NCBI RefSeq assembly: GCF_038396785.1
Contig: NZ_CP151087.1
Span: 930,001 to 994,000 of the forward strand
DNA length: 64,000 nucleotides
Direction: 5' to 3'
DNA from: Sphingobacterium thalpophilum
GTDB lineage: Bacteria; Bacteroidota; Bacteroidia; Sphingobacteriales; Sphingobacteriaceae
The notes under the pieces are model-generated. The model saw nothing but the letters and a program-made list of their open reading frames with translations. It was not told the origin of the DNA and did no database searches. A program made the position numbers and the translations under genes. Shown piece after piece: positions 37,766 to 45,623 of this stretch; positions within the stretch are counted from its first letter, which is position 1, and every line of letters begins with the position of its first letter.

Positions 37766-37864
37766 TACATTTTCCTTTTGCCTAATTTAATCAGTTTTAT
37801 ATATGTAAGGCCTCGTTAAGAAATTAATGGGGCTTTTTTATCTGCAATATTTTAACTCATTATT

Positions 37865-38500
37865 ATGGCAAATTCATTTTTTAAAACGATCCGGACATCC
37901 ATCAAGCACTGGTATATCCCATTGATTATCGGTATTCTATTAATTCTTTTGGGTTTCTATACCATTTCCACACCTGTTGCTGCATTTCTCACATTAGCAA
38001 TTCTATTTTCATGGTCATTTATTATTTCCGGTATTTTGGAAATCATTTTTGCCGTGCAGAATAAAGATGAAGTGGATGGTTGGGGCTGGTACCTCACCGG
38101 GGGCATCCTCTATACCCTATTCGGCATATTGCTGATTGCCAATCCGCTGTTATCAGCGAGCACCTTGGCATTTATCGTAGGTTTTTATGCACTTTTTAAA
38201 TCCTTCCAACTGCTGTCCTTTTCTTTTGATCTCAAAAATTACGGTAGTAAATCTTGGGGATGGAATTTGTTATTCGCCATTTTAGGCATTATTTTCAGCT
38301 TTATCTTGCTTTGGAATCCACTATTTGCAGGTTTCTCACTGGTGATCTGGACAGGAATGGCTATTAGTACGGTTGGTTTCGCAGCCTGTGTATTTGCATT
38401 TCAGCTGAAAAGTCTCAAAGATATCCCGAAAAAGCTACCAGACGAGTGGAAAGAGCGTTATCAGAAGCTTAAAGAAGAATTTGATCAACATCGTAAATAG
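37865..38500 (+). CDS. HdeD/DUF308 family membrane protein
   Basis: A 211-residue inner-membrane protein with six hydrophobic helices in two threes, as in HdeD (acid-resistance membrane protein). Seen: YIPLIIGILLILLGFYTI, AFLTLAILFSWSFIISGILEIIFAV, WGWYLTGGILYTLFGILLI, then the second set with GWNLLFAILGIIFSFILLWNP. A charged C-terminal tail follows. Role in envelope stress is known only for the E. coli member. Confidence 0.88.
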   Translation: MANSFFKTIRTSIKHWYIPLIIGILLILLGFYTISTPVAAFLTLAILFSWSFIISGILEIIFAVQNKDEVDGWGWYLTGGILYTLFGILLIANPLLSASTLAFIVGFYALFKSFQLLSFSFDLKNYGSKSWGWNLLFAILGIIFSFILLWNPLFAGFSLVIWTGMAISTVGFAACVFAFQLKSLKDIPKKLPDEWKERYQKLKEEFDQHRK

Positions 38501-38527
38501 AAAAAGGGCAATTAAGCCCTTTTTTTT
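38501..38527. terminator. Bidirectional terminator between hdeD-like and cyclophilin genes
   Basis: aaaaagggc, short loop, gcccttttttt; starts at the stop of the HdeD gene and serves the convergent peptidyl-prolyl isomerase. Confidence 0.85.
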
Positions 38528-38552
38528 ATCAATATTAATTTGGTGGTCAAGG

Positions 38553-39194
38553 TTATTTATTTATTTCAACAATCTTAAAAGGCACTTTATGAAGTGGATA
38601 ATCTTGTTTATCCGTTTTTACACGACTTATTTTCATGATCACATCAAAGCCTTCATAAATTTCACCAAAAACGGTAAAATCGTGATCGAGTCTTGGCTGT
38701 CCTCCGCGAGCTAAGTACTCCTTACGTTGTGCTGCAGTATATTTTATGCCTTTCTTTAATTCCAGACTATCAAGTTCAGCTGCCGTGATTTTCTTTCCAA
38801 CCACGAAATAGATCTGATTCAAGAAAGATGCTTTCGCGGGATTTCCGTCCCGTCCTGCGCCCAGAGCACCCATTTTATGAAAAGCCCGGTCATCGAACTC
38901 TGCTGCCAATCGTGGCTTTTTATGATGGGGATCTGCCGCCTCACGTTTTTCAATATCAATATCATGCTCTCCACCCTGCACGACAAAATTTTCAATAATG
39001 CGATTAAACAATGCACCCTGATAGACAGTATCCCGAATAGATCGCAACATCAAATCGCGATGATTGGGCGTATAGTCATAAAGTACAACTTTAAAATCGC
39101 CAAAATCAGTCTTGAAAAGCAAATGTTTTGATTGTGCATAACAATTCCCCAATACAATAAAAACAAAGCATAGGATGGTCAGAATTTTCCTCAT
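38553..39194 (-). CDS. Periplasmic peptidyl-prolyl cis-trans isomerase, cyclophilin type
   Basis: A 213-residue cyclophilin with a signal peptide (FVFIVLGNCYAQS). Typical parts: KTDFGDFKVVLYDYTPNHRDLML at the start, YQGALFNRIIENFVVQGGEHD (Phe and Gln of the active site, though FHR is changed to FNR), MGALGAGRDGNPAKASFLNQIYFVVG, and DHDFTVFGEIYEGFDVIMKIS. The His-to-Asn change at FHR keeps the shape but may lower activity. An insertion of about 35 residues (GKKITAAELDSLELKKGI) is common in Bacteroidota homologues. Confidence 0.9.
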   Translation of the reverse strand: MRKILTILCFVFIVLGNCYAQSKHLLFKTDFGDFKVVLYDYTPNHRDLMLRSIRDTVYQGALFNRIIENFVVQGGEHDIDIEKREAADPHHKKPRLAAEFDDRAFHKMGALGAGRDGNPAKASFLNQIYFVVGKKITAAELDSLELKKGIKYTAAQRKEYLARGGQPRLDHDFTVFGEIYEGFDVIMKISRVKTDKQDYPLHKVPFKIVEINK

Positions 39195-39413
39195 AGTACG
39201 AATTAATCAGTTTCTTAGATTTCATATAAAAATACATTAAATTTCGATTTATAAAAGACAGTACCCTGCAGTTTTCCAAATGCGCTTGAAGGACAACTGC
39301 ATAAGATCCTTTCGAAAGTTGCCCTGCAGTAAAAGATTACATATAAAGTGTCTAGTTAAAACTTGCAAATAAGCATAAATTTATCTTAGTTTGGATTAAA
39401 ACTATTCAAGACT

Positions 39414-40445
39414 ATGCAGTATACAGCAAATCCAGACCGATATCAAGATATGATCTATAATCGTTGTGGTCAATCCGGTCTTCTATTGCCTGCCATCTCA
39501 TTGGGAATGTGGCATAATTTCGGTGACGACACGCCCCATCAAACCAAAGTTGATATTTGCACAACCGCGTTTGACTTGGGAATTACCCATTTTGACCTCG
39601 CAAACAATTACGGCCCTCCTGCTGGGAGCGCCGAAAAGGCCTTCGGACAAATATTAAAAGAACAATTTTACGGTTTACGCGATGAAATGATTATTTCATC
39701 GAAAGCAGGATATCACATGTGGAATGGGCCTTATGGAGAATGGGGAAGCCGTAAATATCTGATATCAAGCTGCGAGCAATCACTCAAGCGCCTGGGTATC
39801 GATTACGTCGATATTTTCTATTCACACCGCTTCGACCCCAATACCCCCTTGGAGGAAACCATGTTGGCGCTGGATCAGCTAGTCCGCAGCGGAAAAGCAC
39901 TTTATGTCGGTATTTCATCCTATAACTCGCAACGCACAAAAGAGGCCTATGCGATCCTGAAATCATTGGGTACACCTTTTATTATTCACCAGCCCAGCTA
40001 TTCCATGTTAAACAGATGGATAGAAACCGATGGCTTGCTTGACACCTTGGATGAGATAGGCATTGGCTCTATCGTGTTCTCTCCCCTGGCACAGGGCATG
40101 CTCACCGATAAATATTTACAGCATATCCCGGAGAATAGTCGTGCTTCGCAATCCAAATCACTTCAGACGAAATTTCTGAACGAAGAAAATCAAAAGAACA
40201 TCCAGGCGTTACATGCAATTGCACAGCTTAGAGGACAGTCGCTCGCACAGATGGCGATTGCCTGGGTATTACGTAAGAAGCAGGTTACATCGGCGCTCAT
40301 TGGTGCCTCAAGACCACAACAGGTTGTTGATTGCGTTGGCGCACTGAAAAATCTGTCGTTTAGTCCGGAAGAAATTCACGAAATTGATCTTTATGCAAAA
40401 GATGGGCATATTAATATTTGGGCTAAATCGGCTGAAATCGATTAA
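39414..40445 (+). CDS. Aldo/keto reductase, L-glyceraldehyde 3-phosphate reductase type
   Basis: AKR14-like enzyme of 343 residues, related to E. coli YghZ. Tetrad: Asp and Tyr in FDLANNYGPPAGSAE, Lys in ISSKAGYHMW, His in FYSHRFD. The PYGEWGSRKYL and SALIGASRPQQV segments are diagnostic of this subgroup, which detoxifies methylglyoxal and L-glyceraldehyde 3-phosphate with NADPH. Single gene with a strong terminator. Confidence 0.9.
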   Translation: MQYTANPDRYQDMIYNRCGQSGLLLPAISLGMWHNFGDDTPHQTKVDICTTAFDLGITHFDLANNYGPPAGSAEKAFGQILKEQFYGLRDEMIISSKAGYHMWNGPYGEWGSRKYLISSCEQSLKRLGIDYVDIFYSHRFDPNTPLEETMLALDQLVRSGKALYVGISSYNSQRTKEAYAILKSLGTPFIIHQPSYSMLNRWIETDGLLDTLDEIGIGSIVFSPLAQGMLTDKYLQHIPENSRASQSKSLQTKFLNEENQKNIQALHAIAQLRGQSLAQMAIAWVLRKKQVTSALIGASRPQQVVDCVGALKNLSFSPEEIHEIDLYAKDGHINIWAKSAEID

Positions 40446-40508
40446 GATCAATGCCACAGAAGTTTTCATACGGGGAACCACTGCGCGCCCGGTTGAAATC
40501 CATAAAAC

Positions 40509-40540
40509 AAAAAAGAGCCCGGCAGTATCCGGGCTTTTTT
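40509..40540. terminator. Bidirectional terminator between the reductase and DUF1697 genes
   Basis: agcccgg, loop cagtat, ccgggct with A- and T-runs outside; 7 bases before the DUF1697 stop on the other strand. Confidence 0.88.
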
Positions 40541-40546
40541 CGTTGA

Positions 40547-41074
40547 TTAACCCATTTTTTTCAATATCCTTTCAAAGGTGTTGATATTACGGCTTGTCAT
40601 CTTATCTTTAAGATTCTTTTTTCCTAATACCTTTCCAAAACTGGAATCTAAAGTATTTCCCTTGGGCACACGCCAATAAAAGACCGTATTGACAATTTCA
40701 GCCTTCTCCCCTGGCACCTGCGTCGAATTACTGAATTCATCCATCAGTATTGTTTCGACACCTTCTGCCCCTACAAAAGCATATACATGGAAGTCCGTAT
40801 GCATTTCAAACGGAATGTTTGCCTGCATCAATTCCACTTCTTCCTGCGACCGGATGAATAAAAAAGCTTCATAAGAAAAATATGCCGACATGGACTCCTC
40901 CAATAGCCGCTTGAGCGGGTCGGCCGCTTTGTCCGACGAAAAAACAATATTTCCAGAAGCCAGTACCGAAGTAACGTCAGTTACACCGGCGTCCTTAAAA
41001 ACTTGACAGACATCTACCATCTTCATATTGGTTCCCTTCACATTGACACCGCGTAGAAAAGCACAGTATTTCAT
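40547..41074 (-). CDS. DUF1697 domain protein
   Basis: A 175-residue protein matching DUF1697: YCAFLRGVNVKGTNMKMVDV at the start, VTSVLASGNIVFSSDKA, EAFLFIRSQEEVELM, FYWRVPKGNTLDSSFGK and TSRNINTFERILKKMG at the end. Family of unknown function, common in bacteria. Cytosolic. It follows the alkyltransferase-like gene by 9 bases and is probably co-transcribed with it. Confidence 0.9.
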   Translation of the reverse strand: MKYCAFLRGVNVKGTNMKMVDVCQVFKDAGVTDVTSVLASGNIVFSSDKAADPLKRLLEESMSAYFSYEAFLFIRSQEEVELMQANIPFEMHTDFHVYAFVGAEGVETILMDEFSNSTQVPGEKAEIVNTVFYWRVPKGNTLDSSFGKVLGKKNLKDKMTSRNINTFERILKKMG

Positions 41075-41083
41075 GTTATTAAA

Positions 41084-41386
41084 TTAATCGATTAATTCGT
41101 CCATCGGATTCCAAAACAACTTCCTAAAATCCTTGATCCGTAAATTATTCACAACAAGCCCCTCAGCTTCAAGCCGTTCTTGAAATCCAGGCACCGCAAG
41201 TGTACCGCTACTTGATATAACACGATGAGCAGGAACATCTTTCGGGCATCCTCCCATCGCTTTCCCTACGTGCCTTGAGTGGTTAGGAAAACCTAAAGCT
41301 TTTGCTATGGCTCCATAAGTCGTTACTCGACCTTTGGGAATCAGCTTTGCAACCTCATATACTTGTTGTTTGAATTGCTCATCCAT
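41084..41386 (-). CDS. Alkyltransferase-like protein (ATL), MGMT-fold DNA-damage sensor
   Basis: A 100-residue protein with the methylguanine methyltransferase DNA-binding domain: IPKGRVTTYGAIAKALGFPNHSRHVGKAMGGCP. The active site PCHRV of true transferases is PAHRV here, with Ala in place of the alkyl-accepting Cys. That defines ATL proteins, which bind O6-alkylguanine and flag it for nucleotide excision repair instead of repairing it. First gene of a likely pair with DUF1697. Confidence 0.92.
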   Translation of the reverse strand: MDEQFKQQVYEVAKLIPKGRVTTYGAIAKALGFPNHSRHVGKAMGGCPKDVPAHRVISSSGTLAVPGFQERLEAEGLVVNNLRIKDFRKLFWNPMDELID

Positions 41387-41520
41387 GTTAATTTATATTT
41401 TATTTGCGCTGTTTAGCATGTCAAAAAATCTTCTTTCCTATTTCCGCGGCGAAAAATGAAGAGCAACCTAAGTTACGAAAAGCTCTTGTAAGCAATACAG
41501 TCTTTAATTGATTCACTTGT

Positions 41521-42006
41521 CTAATTTTCGTTTCCATATGATTTTGGGGGAAACGATTCCTCCAATTGTCTATATACACGATTCCAGCTAGGGCTATCGT
41601 AAGCATTCATTTTTACATATTGCCCCTTTTTTGTTGCAATGCTTATTTTTATATCTATTCCGTCGTATGGCTGACGCGACTCCTCCTCTTTAGCGGCAAT
41701 AAATTTCTCCAAATCAATTTTATCCAATAGGAAGTTCCATTTGTCTTCCGTATTGCCATATGATTTTAGGGTACTCTGGGCTGTATCAATTGCAGAAAAC
41801 AGACAATAAACACTATCTCTTGTTATCTTAATCGTATAACCTTTTGAAGGTGTTGCTGTAAATCCGCCAACCGTAGAAAATGACACTGCTGTAATCTCAT
41901 TTTTAGTATTATCCGTTGTTGTCTGCTGTGATTTGTACAAACAGCCCTGTACTAGAAGCGTCTGTGCAACCAGAAGCGAGAGATTTATAATCAATTTTCC
42001 GCCCAT
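41521..42006 (-). CDS. Hypothetical lipoprotein
   Basis: Unrecognised 161-residue protein. The ATG at 42006 gives a lipoprotein signal (NLSLLVAQTLLVQGC); an upstream frame to 42066 relies on a TTG inside a palindrome and is rejected. The mature part has a beta-rich domain (FSTVGGFTATPSKGYTIKITRDSVYCLF) and ends with DSPSWNRVYRQLEESFPPKSYG. Proteins of this look are common small Bacteroidota lipoproteins of unknown role. It stands alone, next to a mobile-element remnant. Confidence 0.6.
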   Translation of the reverse strand: MGGKLIINLSLLVAQTLLVQGCLYKSQQTTTDNTKNEITAVSFSTVGGFTATPSKGYTIKITRDSVYCLFSAIDTAQSTLKSYGNTEDKWNFLLDKIDLEKFIAAKEEESRQPYDGIDIKISIATKKGQYVKMNAYDSPSWNRVYRQLEESFPPKSYGNEN

Positions 42007-42044
42007 ATCTTGTTCCTTTAGAAGCTGGTAAATAATCAAACAAA

Positions 42045-42081
42045 AAAAAGCGTTGTCTGTTGTCAACAGACAACGCTTTTT
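42045..42081. terminator. 37-bp near-perfect palindrome with A- and T-tracts
   Basis: aaaaagcgttgtctgttg (42045-42062) is exactly complementary to 42064-42081, leaving a single central base. It has the form of a bidirectional terminator, but it lies 39 bases upstream of a lipoprotein gene and no gene that it could end is visible on either side. Confidence 0.6.
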
Positions 42082-42827
42082 ACTACTTTCCTAATTTACA
42101 AAAGTTATTCAGATTTCGTGACCCCAATCTCTGTATTCGTTACATATCAAACCGATCAGTTGCCTTGGATCAGCTCGAAAGCTGTTCCTCGTAGTACCAT
42201 ACTCACTCGTGACTGGAAATTTTATTCCCTAACAAAAAGTTGTTCATTCCGTTTCCTATCAAAACACATTGATACAGGGCAAAAAAACAAGTGTTTTTCT
42301 ATAACTATAGGTTAATATTCACTTTCCTTTTAGTGCCTTTTCGAAGGAAAAAAACGGAATCTTCACAGCCCCAGTAGGGATAAAGCACATGCTAAGCACA
42401 GATAAAGCACTGTTCATGTATAAAGCAAAATGCGCTTTAAAAGTACTTCAAGCATGCGTGAAGGCTTCACAAAGCGACCAAAAATGAGGGCAAGTAGAGC
42501 TAGATTTAGTTAATTAATAACTATTTAAATTCATTCGATGAATATACGTAAATGCTCGTTGTTTTATCATTTAATCACTTGAAAATAAAATAGAAATAGG
42601 TGTTAATATAAATAATAGGAGTCCACGATTTTGTTTATAATGGTTGTTTTTCATGAATAGATTAAATAAAAAAAGAACTAGTAAGGTGCTTGCTATTCTT
42701 TCTGATTTTTCAGAAAAAATTTGAGCGGAGCTAACATGCTATAGCTCTGCCCGCTTTTCATATTTTACAATTATGTATATTAAAAAGAACATTTCCTACC
42801 CATTACAGCATTAAGAAAGGAAAACCA
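42082..42827. other. Gene-poor stretch beside the integrase remnant
   Basis: About 745 bp without a convincing gene. A minus-strand frame near 42118-42240 stays open for about 40 codons without a start or a known motif, so it may be decayed coding DNA. The stretch contains the short 11-bp repeat array at 42378-42410 and is otherwise AT-rich. Confidence 0.55.
42378..42410. repeat. 11-bp-period tandem repeat, three units
   Basis: Units ggataaagcac, atgctaagcac, agataaagcac follow each other without gaps and share the end aagcac. A weaker continuation (ataaagcaaaa) follows. Same period and a similar core to the array at 8524-8578. Confidence 0.65.
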
Positions 42828-43079
42828 TTATTCTGTCCTATGGCTATTAATCTTTGTCTTAAAAGAATCTAAAAAGAAATTTAGTTCCTTGGCGTCTTCT
42901 TTGGTACCAATAGCCTTTTCTTCCTTTTGGTTCCATCTATTAACATCCCACTTTCTTTTGGTGGAGGTTTCTTTTGGAACTCCATCAACTGTAATCCGTA
43001 CATAAATAAAGCGGATTGATTTGTCTTTCACATTTGAGCTCTTTAAAAAGAAAGAAAGTCCATAGCTTTGCTCTAACAT
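42828..43079 (-). pseudogene. Truncated tyrosine recombinase, N-terminal arm-binding domain only
   Basis: 83 residues matching the N-terminal part of Bacteroidota phage/transposon integrases: SYGLSFFLKSSN, RFIYVRITVDGVPKETSTKRKWDVNRWNQK, AIGTKEDAKELNFFLDSFKTKI. It then stops (NSHRTE); the core-binding SAM-like domain and the catalytic domain are absent from the following sequence. It is on the 3' side of tRNA-Ser on the same strand, the usual place of an integrase, so it marks an old element that has been lost or degraded. Confidence 0.82.
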
Positions 43080-43178
43080 AATAAAACTTTTTAATTGTTA
43101 TAAATGTCGAACCTAGACTTAAAGTAATCAAGACGTTAAAGTACTTTAAAAGTTGAAAATCAATCACTTAAACTACAT

Positions 43179-43228
43179 TCTGTGGCACCTTTTTCAAAAT
43201 GCAAAAAGTGCTACATATGTGCCACAGA
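43179..43228. repeat. Inverted repeat with nested inner hairpin
   Basis: tctgtggcac (43179-43188) pairs perfectly with gtgccacaga (43219-43228). Inside it cacctttttc and gcaaaaagtg form a second, slightly imperfect stem. It lies between tRNA-Ser and the integrase remnant, about 100 bases upstream of the remnant's start, and may be an old recombinase or regulator site. Confidence 0.6.
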
Positions 43229-43270
43229 CTTTTAGGGTGTTTTTGAAGATTTTGCGAATCGCCATAAACA

Positions 43271-43305
43271 AAAAAATCCTGCAAATCATTGATTATGCAG
43301 GATTT
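43271..43305 (-). terminator. Terminator of tRNA-Ser
   Basis: aaatcctgca and tgcaggattt form a 10-bp stem around a 12-base loop; on the minus strand seven T follow. About 40 bases past the tRNA 3' end. Confidence 0.78.
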
Positions 43306-43346
43306 ATCTATTTTTTAGCGCTTTTTAAAAACTTTAAATTTGCACC

Positions 43347-43434
43347 TGGCGGAGAGTGAGGGATTCGAACCCCCGAACCTGTGACAGTTAACGGTTTTCA
43401 AGACCGCCGCATTCGACCACTCTGCCAACTCTCC
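43347..43434 (-). tRNA. tRNA-Ser (anticodon TGA)
   Basis: Minus-strand gene with acceptor arms GGAGAGT and ACTCTCC, discriminator G and encoded CCA (43347-43349). The anticodon loop CTTGAAA gives TGA. A long variable arm, typical of serine tRNAs, and the T loop GGTTCGAATCC-type sequence are present. Reads codon UCA. Confidence 0.96.
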
Positions 43435-43438
43435 GCGA

Positions 43439-43469
43439 CAAAAGTACGAATTTCCACTCTCCTACCAAA
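43439..43469 (-). promoter_or_regulatory. Consensus Bacteroidota promoter of tRNA-Ser
   Basis: On the minus strand TTTG (43466-43469), a 19-base spacer, and TACTTTTG (43439-43446). It is a perfect TTTG-N19-TAnnTTTG promoter ending 5 bases before the mature tRNA. Confidence 0.8.
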
Positions 43470-43489
43470 TTTTATTTTATATATTGTGC

Positions 43490-44008
43490 TTATTGAGCTT
43501 TTATAAACTGAATATCAGCACTAAATTTTACATCGTCGCTCACCATTACCCCTCCTGTTTCCAATGCCGCATTCCAATTAAGGCCAAATTCTGAACGTTT
43601 GATTTTGCCCTCTACAATAAAACCAGCTTTGGTATTTCCCCAAGGATCTTTTTGGATACCTGCAAATTCCAAATCGAATACGACCGGTCTAGTGACATCA
43701 CGAATAGTCAGATTTCCCTTAATTTGTTCATTTTCTAAACTCGTTGCCTCAAAAGTAATGGTGGGATATTTTTCCACATCAAAAAAGTCTGGACTTTTTA
43801 GATGTCCATCCCGTTGTTCATTACGCGTATTGATGGACGCAGTGTCAATAACAACTTTCGCTAGGGCATTTTTAAAATCTTCGCCTTCGGCATCAACATC
43901 TATTTTAAAACCGTCAAAGTTTCCTTTAACGTTCGTAATCATCATGTGTTTTACTTTGAATTCTATCTCGCTATGTGCAGCGTCTAGTTGCCATTTTCCT
44001 TGTGCCAT
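43490..44008 (-). CDS. YceI-family lipid-binding protein
   Basis: A 172-residue lipocalin-like beta-barrel of the YceI family: KWQLDAAHSEIEFKVKHMMITNVKGNFDGF, KVVIDTASINTRNEQRDGHLKSPDFFDVEKYPTITFEAT, and GNLTIRDVTRPVVFDLEF are all hallmarks. Members bind polyisoprenoid or other amphiphilic lipids. No signal peptide is present, so this form is cytosolic. It lies between the two divergently placed tRNA genes. Confidence 0.93.
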   Translation of the reverse strand: MAQGKWQLDAAHSEIEFKVKHMMITNVKGNFDGFKIDVDAEGEDFKNALAKVVIDTASINTRNEQRDGHLKSPDFFDVEKYPTITFEATSLENEQIKGNLTIRDVTRPVVFDLEFAGIQKDPWGNTKAGFIVEGKIKRSEFGLNWNAALETGGVMVSDDVKFSADIQFIKAQ

Positions 44009-44146
44009 AATTTTATGTTTTTTCTATTTGTTTAATAACACAAAGGTAACAGCAGTTTTATTCATTTTGTTTGACCTAGATCAATAAAATAATCTTGTTG
44101 AAAAGCAATCAGTTATTGAAAAACCACAAAAAAAAGTTGGCGATAT

Positions 44147-44177
44147 TTTGGAAATATAACACAAATGTCTACTTTTG
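44147..44177 (+). promoter_or_regulatory. Consensus Bacteroidota promoter of tRNA-Arg
   Basis: TTTG at 44147-44150, a 19-base spacer, and TACTTTTG at 44170-44177, the same elements and spacing as at tRNA-Ser. The tRNA begins 16 bases later. Confidence 0.82.
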
Positions 44178-44193
44178 CATTACCGAAAGCGAC

Positions 44194-44270
44194 GCGCCAA
44201 TAGCTCAGCTGGATAGAGCATCGGTTTTCTAAACCGACGGTCTCAGGTTCGAATCCTGATTGGCGTACCA
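44194..44270 (+). tRNA. tRNA-Arg (anticodon TCT)
   Basis: Cloverleaf with acceptor GCGCCAA/TTGGCGT, D stem GCTC/GAGC, anticodon stem TCGGT/ACCGA with loop TTTCTAA giving TCT, T arm with GGTTCGAATCC, and encoded CCA. Reads AGA. Its 3' end is the left boundary of the prophage. Confidence 0.96.
44246..44270 (+). other. Probable prophage attachment site (left) in the tRNA-Arg 3' end
   Basis: The tRNA 3' half is followed at once by phage DNA with an integrase gene 145 bases away, the usual layout for tRNA-targeted elements. The right copy would be outside the window, so the exact core is not known. Confidence 0.5.
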
Positions 44271-44278
44271 AAAGTGTT

Positions 44279-44318
44279 AAAAATCGGCCTTAATGATACC
44301 ATTAGGGCCGATTTTTCA
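44279..44318 (+). terminator. Terminator of tRNA-Arg
   Basis: aaaaatcggccttaatg against its complement with one mismatch, loop atac, ending in T5. It starts 9 bases after the tRNA. Confidence 0.82.
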
Positions 44319-44322
44319 TTTT

Positions 44323-44340
44323 ACTAGTTTTGTAACTAGT
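44323..44340. promoter_or_regulatory. Small inverted repeat between tRNA-Arg and the integrase
   Basis: actagtt and aactagt, 7-bp arms with a 4-base gap, 75 bases before the integrase start. Possible recombinase, excisionase or repressor site. Confidence 0.35.
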
Positions 44341-44414
44341 CAGATCGGGGCCCGTGTTAACGATTTAAAGGCATTTTCTGCCACACCCAAAAACAAATTT
44401 AAAACGCGTTTAAC

Positions 44415-45614
44415 ATGAGAACCACCAACCAAAAAGTAAAAGTTTCAATAAGACAGCGGACACAAGGAAAAAATCCTGCAAGAGGTTCTGTCCACATACA
44501 CGTATCTATCGACGGCGTTGCCGATATGATCCCACTCAAGATTTCATGGCCAGTTGACAAGTTCGACAATGGAGTACTCCTCCCACGTGACGGATTTGAT
44601 GATGACACCCTTTGCACCCAAAACAATTTCCGGATACAAAATGAGCGATCACGCGTCGATGCACTTGTCTTTAGATATTATGCCCTTGATCGAGCCATTA
44701 CCCATGAGCTGATCAGGCGCGAGGTATCGCTTAAAATATCAAAAGATGATATCGTCGCATTTATAAAAGGCGAAGGCAGGCAATTGCTCCGCGAGCATTT
44801 GATCGAGCACGGAACCTACAAACATTACGTGACTGTGATCGCCCGGATAGAAAAATACTTTAAAGAGACCGGATCTTACTGGAAATTTAATACGATCGAT
44901 GATCACGAACTCCGAATTCATCAGCGCTGGCTTCTGGACAATTTTACACACAATACAACAGCCGGCCATATGCGCGTGATCAAGAAGTTTCTGACTATGG
45001 GTGTATCAAAAGGACTCATCCCGGAAAGTCCTGCAGATAAATTGAAGACTTTAAAATATCAGGATGGAATCCGCGAAGTTCTGACAAAAGATGAAATCAA
45101 CAAACTGTACAATTTCTATATCGAAGATGGCACGGAACTTCTGACCGAACTGGAGCATACCGCATTGCGTCGATATCTGGTGGCCTGCTTTACCGGACTA
45201 AGAAAATCAGATATCGAGCAGCTAGACCCACGGCTCCATATCCGCAACAACAATATTCTTCGGTTAAGTATGTTCAAAACACGGAAATATGGTAAAGTCA
45301 TTGAATTCACCCTCCCAAAAATTGCTGTGGAGCTGATCGGCAAAAAGAGAGGAATTATATTTCCAACGATTGAATCCTATTCGCTGGGTAAAGCATTACG
45401 TAGAGCACTGACGAAAGCTGGTATAGACAAATACATGAAATTTCACTCCAGCAGGGATACATTTGCGACCACGTTCATCTTATTAGGTGGTAATCCTGTC
45501 GATCTCATGGAAATTTTAGGACACTCCGATCTAAAAACAACCATGATTTACGTTAAGATGGCCAGCGACTCAAAAAGTAAAACAATGCAGTTCTTCGACG
45601 ACCTCGTAAAATAA
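44415..45614 (+). CDS. Phage integrase (tyrosine recombinase)
   Basis: Site-specific recombinase of 399 residues that integrates the prophage at tRNA-Arg. The N-terminal arm-binding domain has a beta layout (GSVHIHVSIDGVADMIPLKISWPVDKF). The core-binding domain spans about 115-210. Catalytic residues are R263 (TGLRKSD), K288, H344 and R347 (HSSRDTFAT), H370 (LGHSDLKTT) and Y379, all present, so the enzyme is probably active. It is transcribed away from the tRNA and ends against the late gene block in a strong terminator. Confidence 0.95.
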   Translation: MRTTNQKVKVSIRQRTQGKNPARGSVHIHVSIDGVADMIPLKISWPVDKFDNGVLLPRDGFDDDTLCTQNNFRIQNERSRVDALVFRYYALDRAITHELIRREVSLKISKDDIVAFIKGEGRQLLREHLIEHGTYKHYVTVIARIEKYFKETGSYWKFNTIDDHELRIHQRWLLDNFTHNTTAGHMRVIKKFLTMGVSKGLIPESPADKLKTLKYQDGIREVLTKDEINKLYNFYIEDGTELLTELEHTALRRYLVACFTGLRKSDIEQLDPRLHIRNNNILRLSMFKTRKYGKVIEFTLPKIAVELIGKKRGIIFPTIESYSLGKALRRALTKAGIDKYMKFHSSRDTFATTFILLGGNPVDLMEILGHSDLKTTMIYVKMASDSKSKTMQFFDDLVK

Positions 45615-45623
45615 CTGCAAAAA

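Noticed and set aside
34460..40445. The two aldo/keto reductases as a recent duplication
   Set aside because: They belong to different AKR subfamilies with different lengths and motifs.
42006..42066. Longer start for the lipoprotein at 42066
   Set aside because: It is a TTG within the palindrome and pushes the lipobox away from the N-terminus.
42118..42315. Plus-strand 65-codon frame and minus-strand 40-codon frame in the gene-poor stretch
   Set aside because: No start signal, no known motif and biased composition; not listed as genes.
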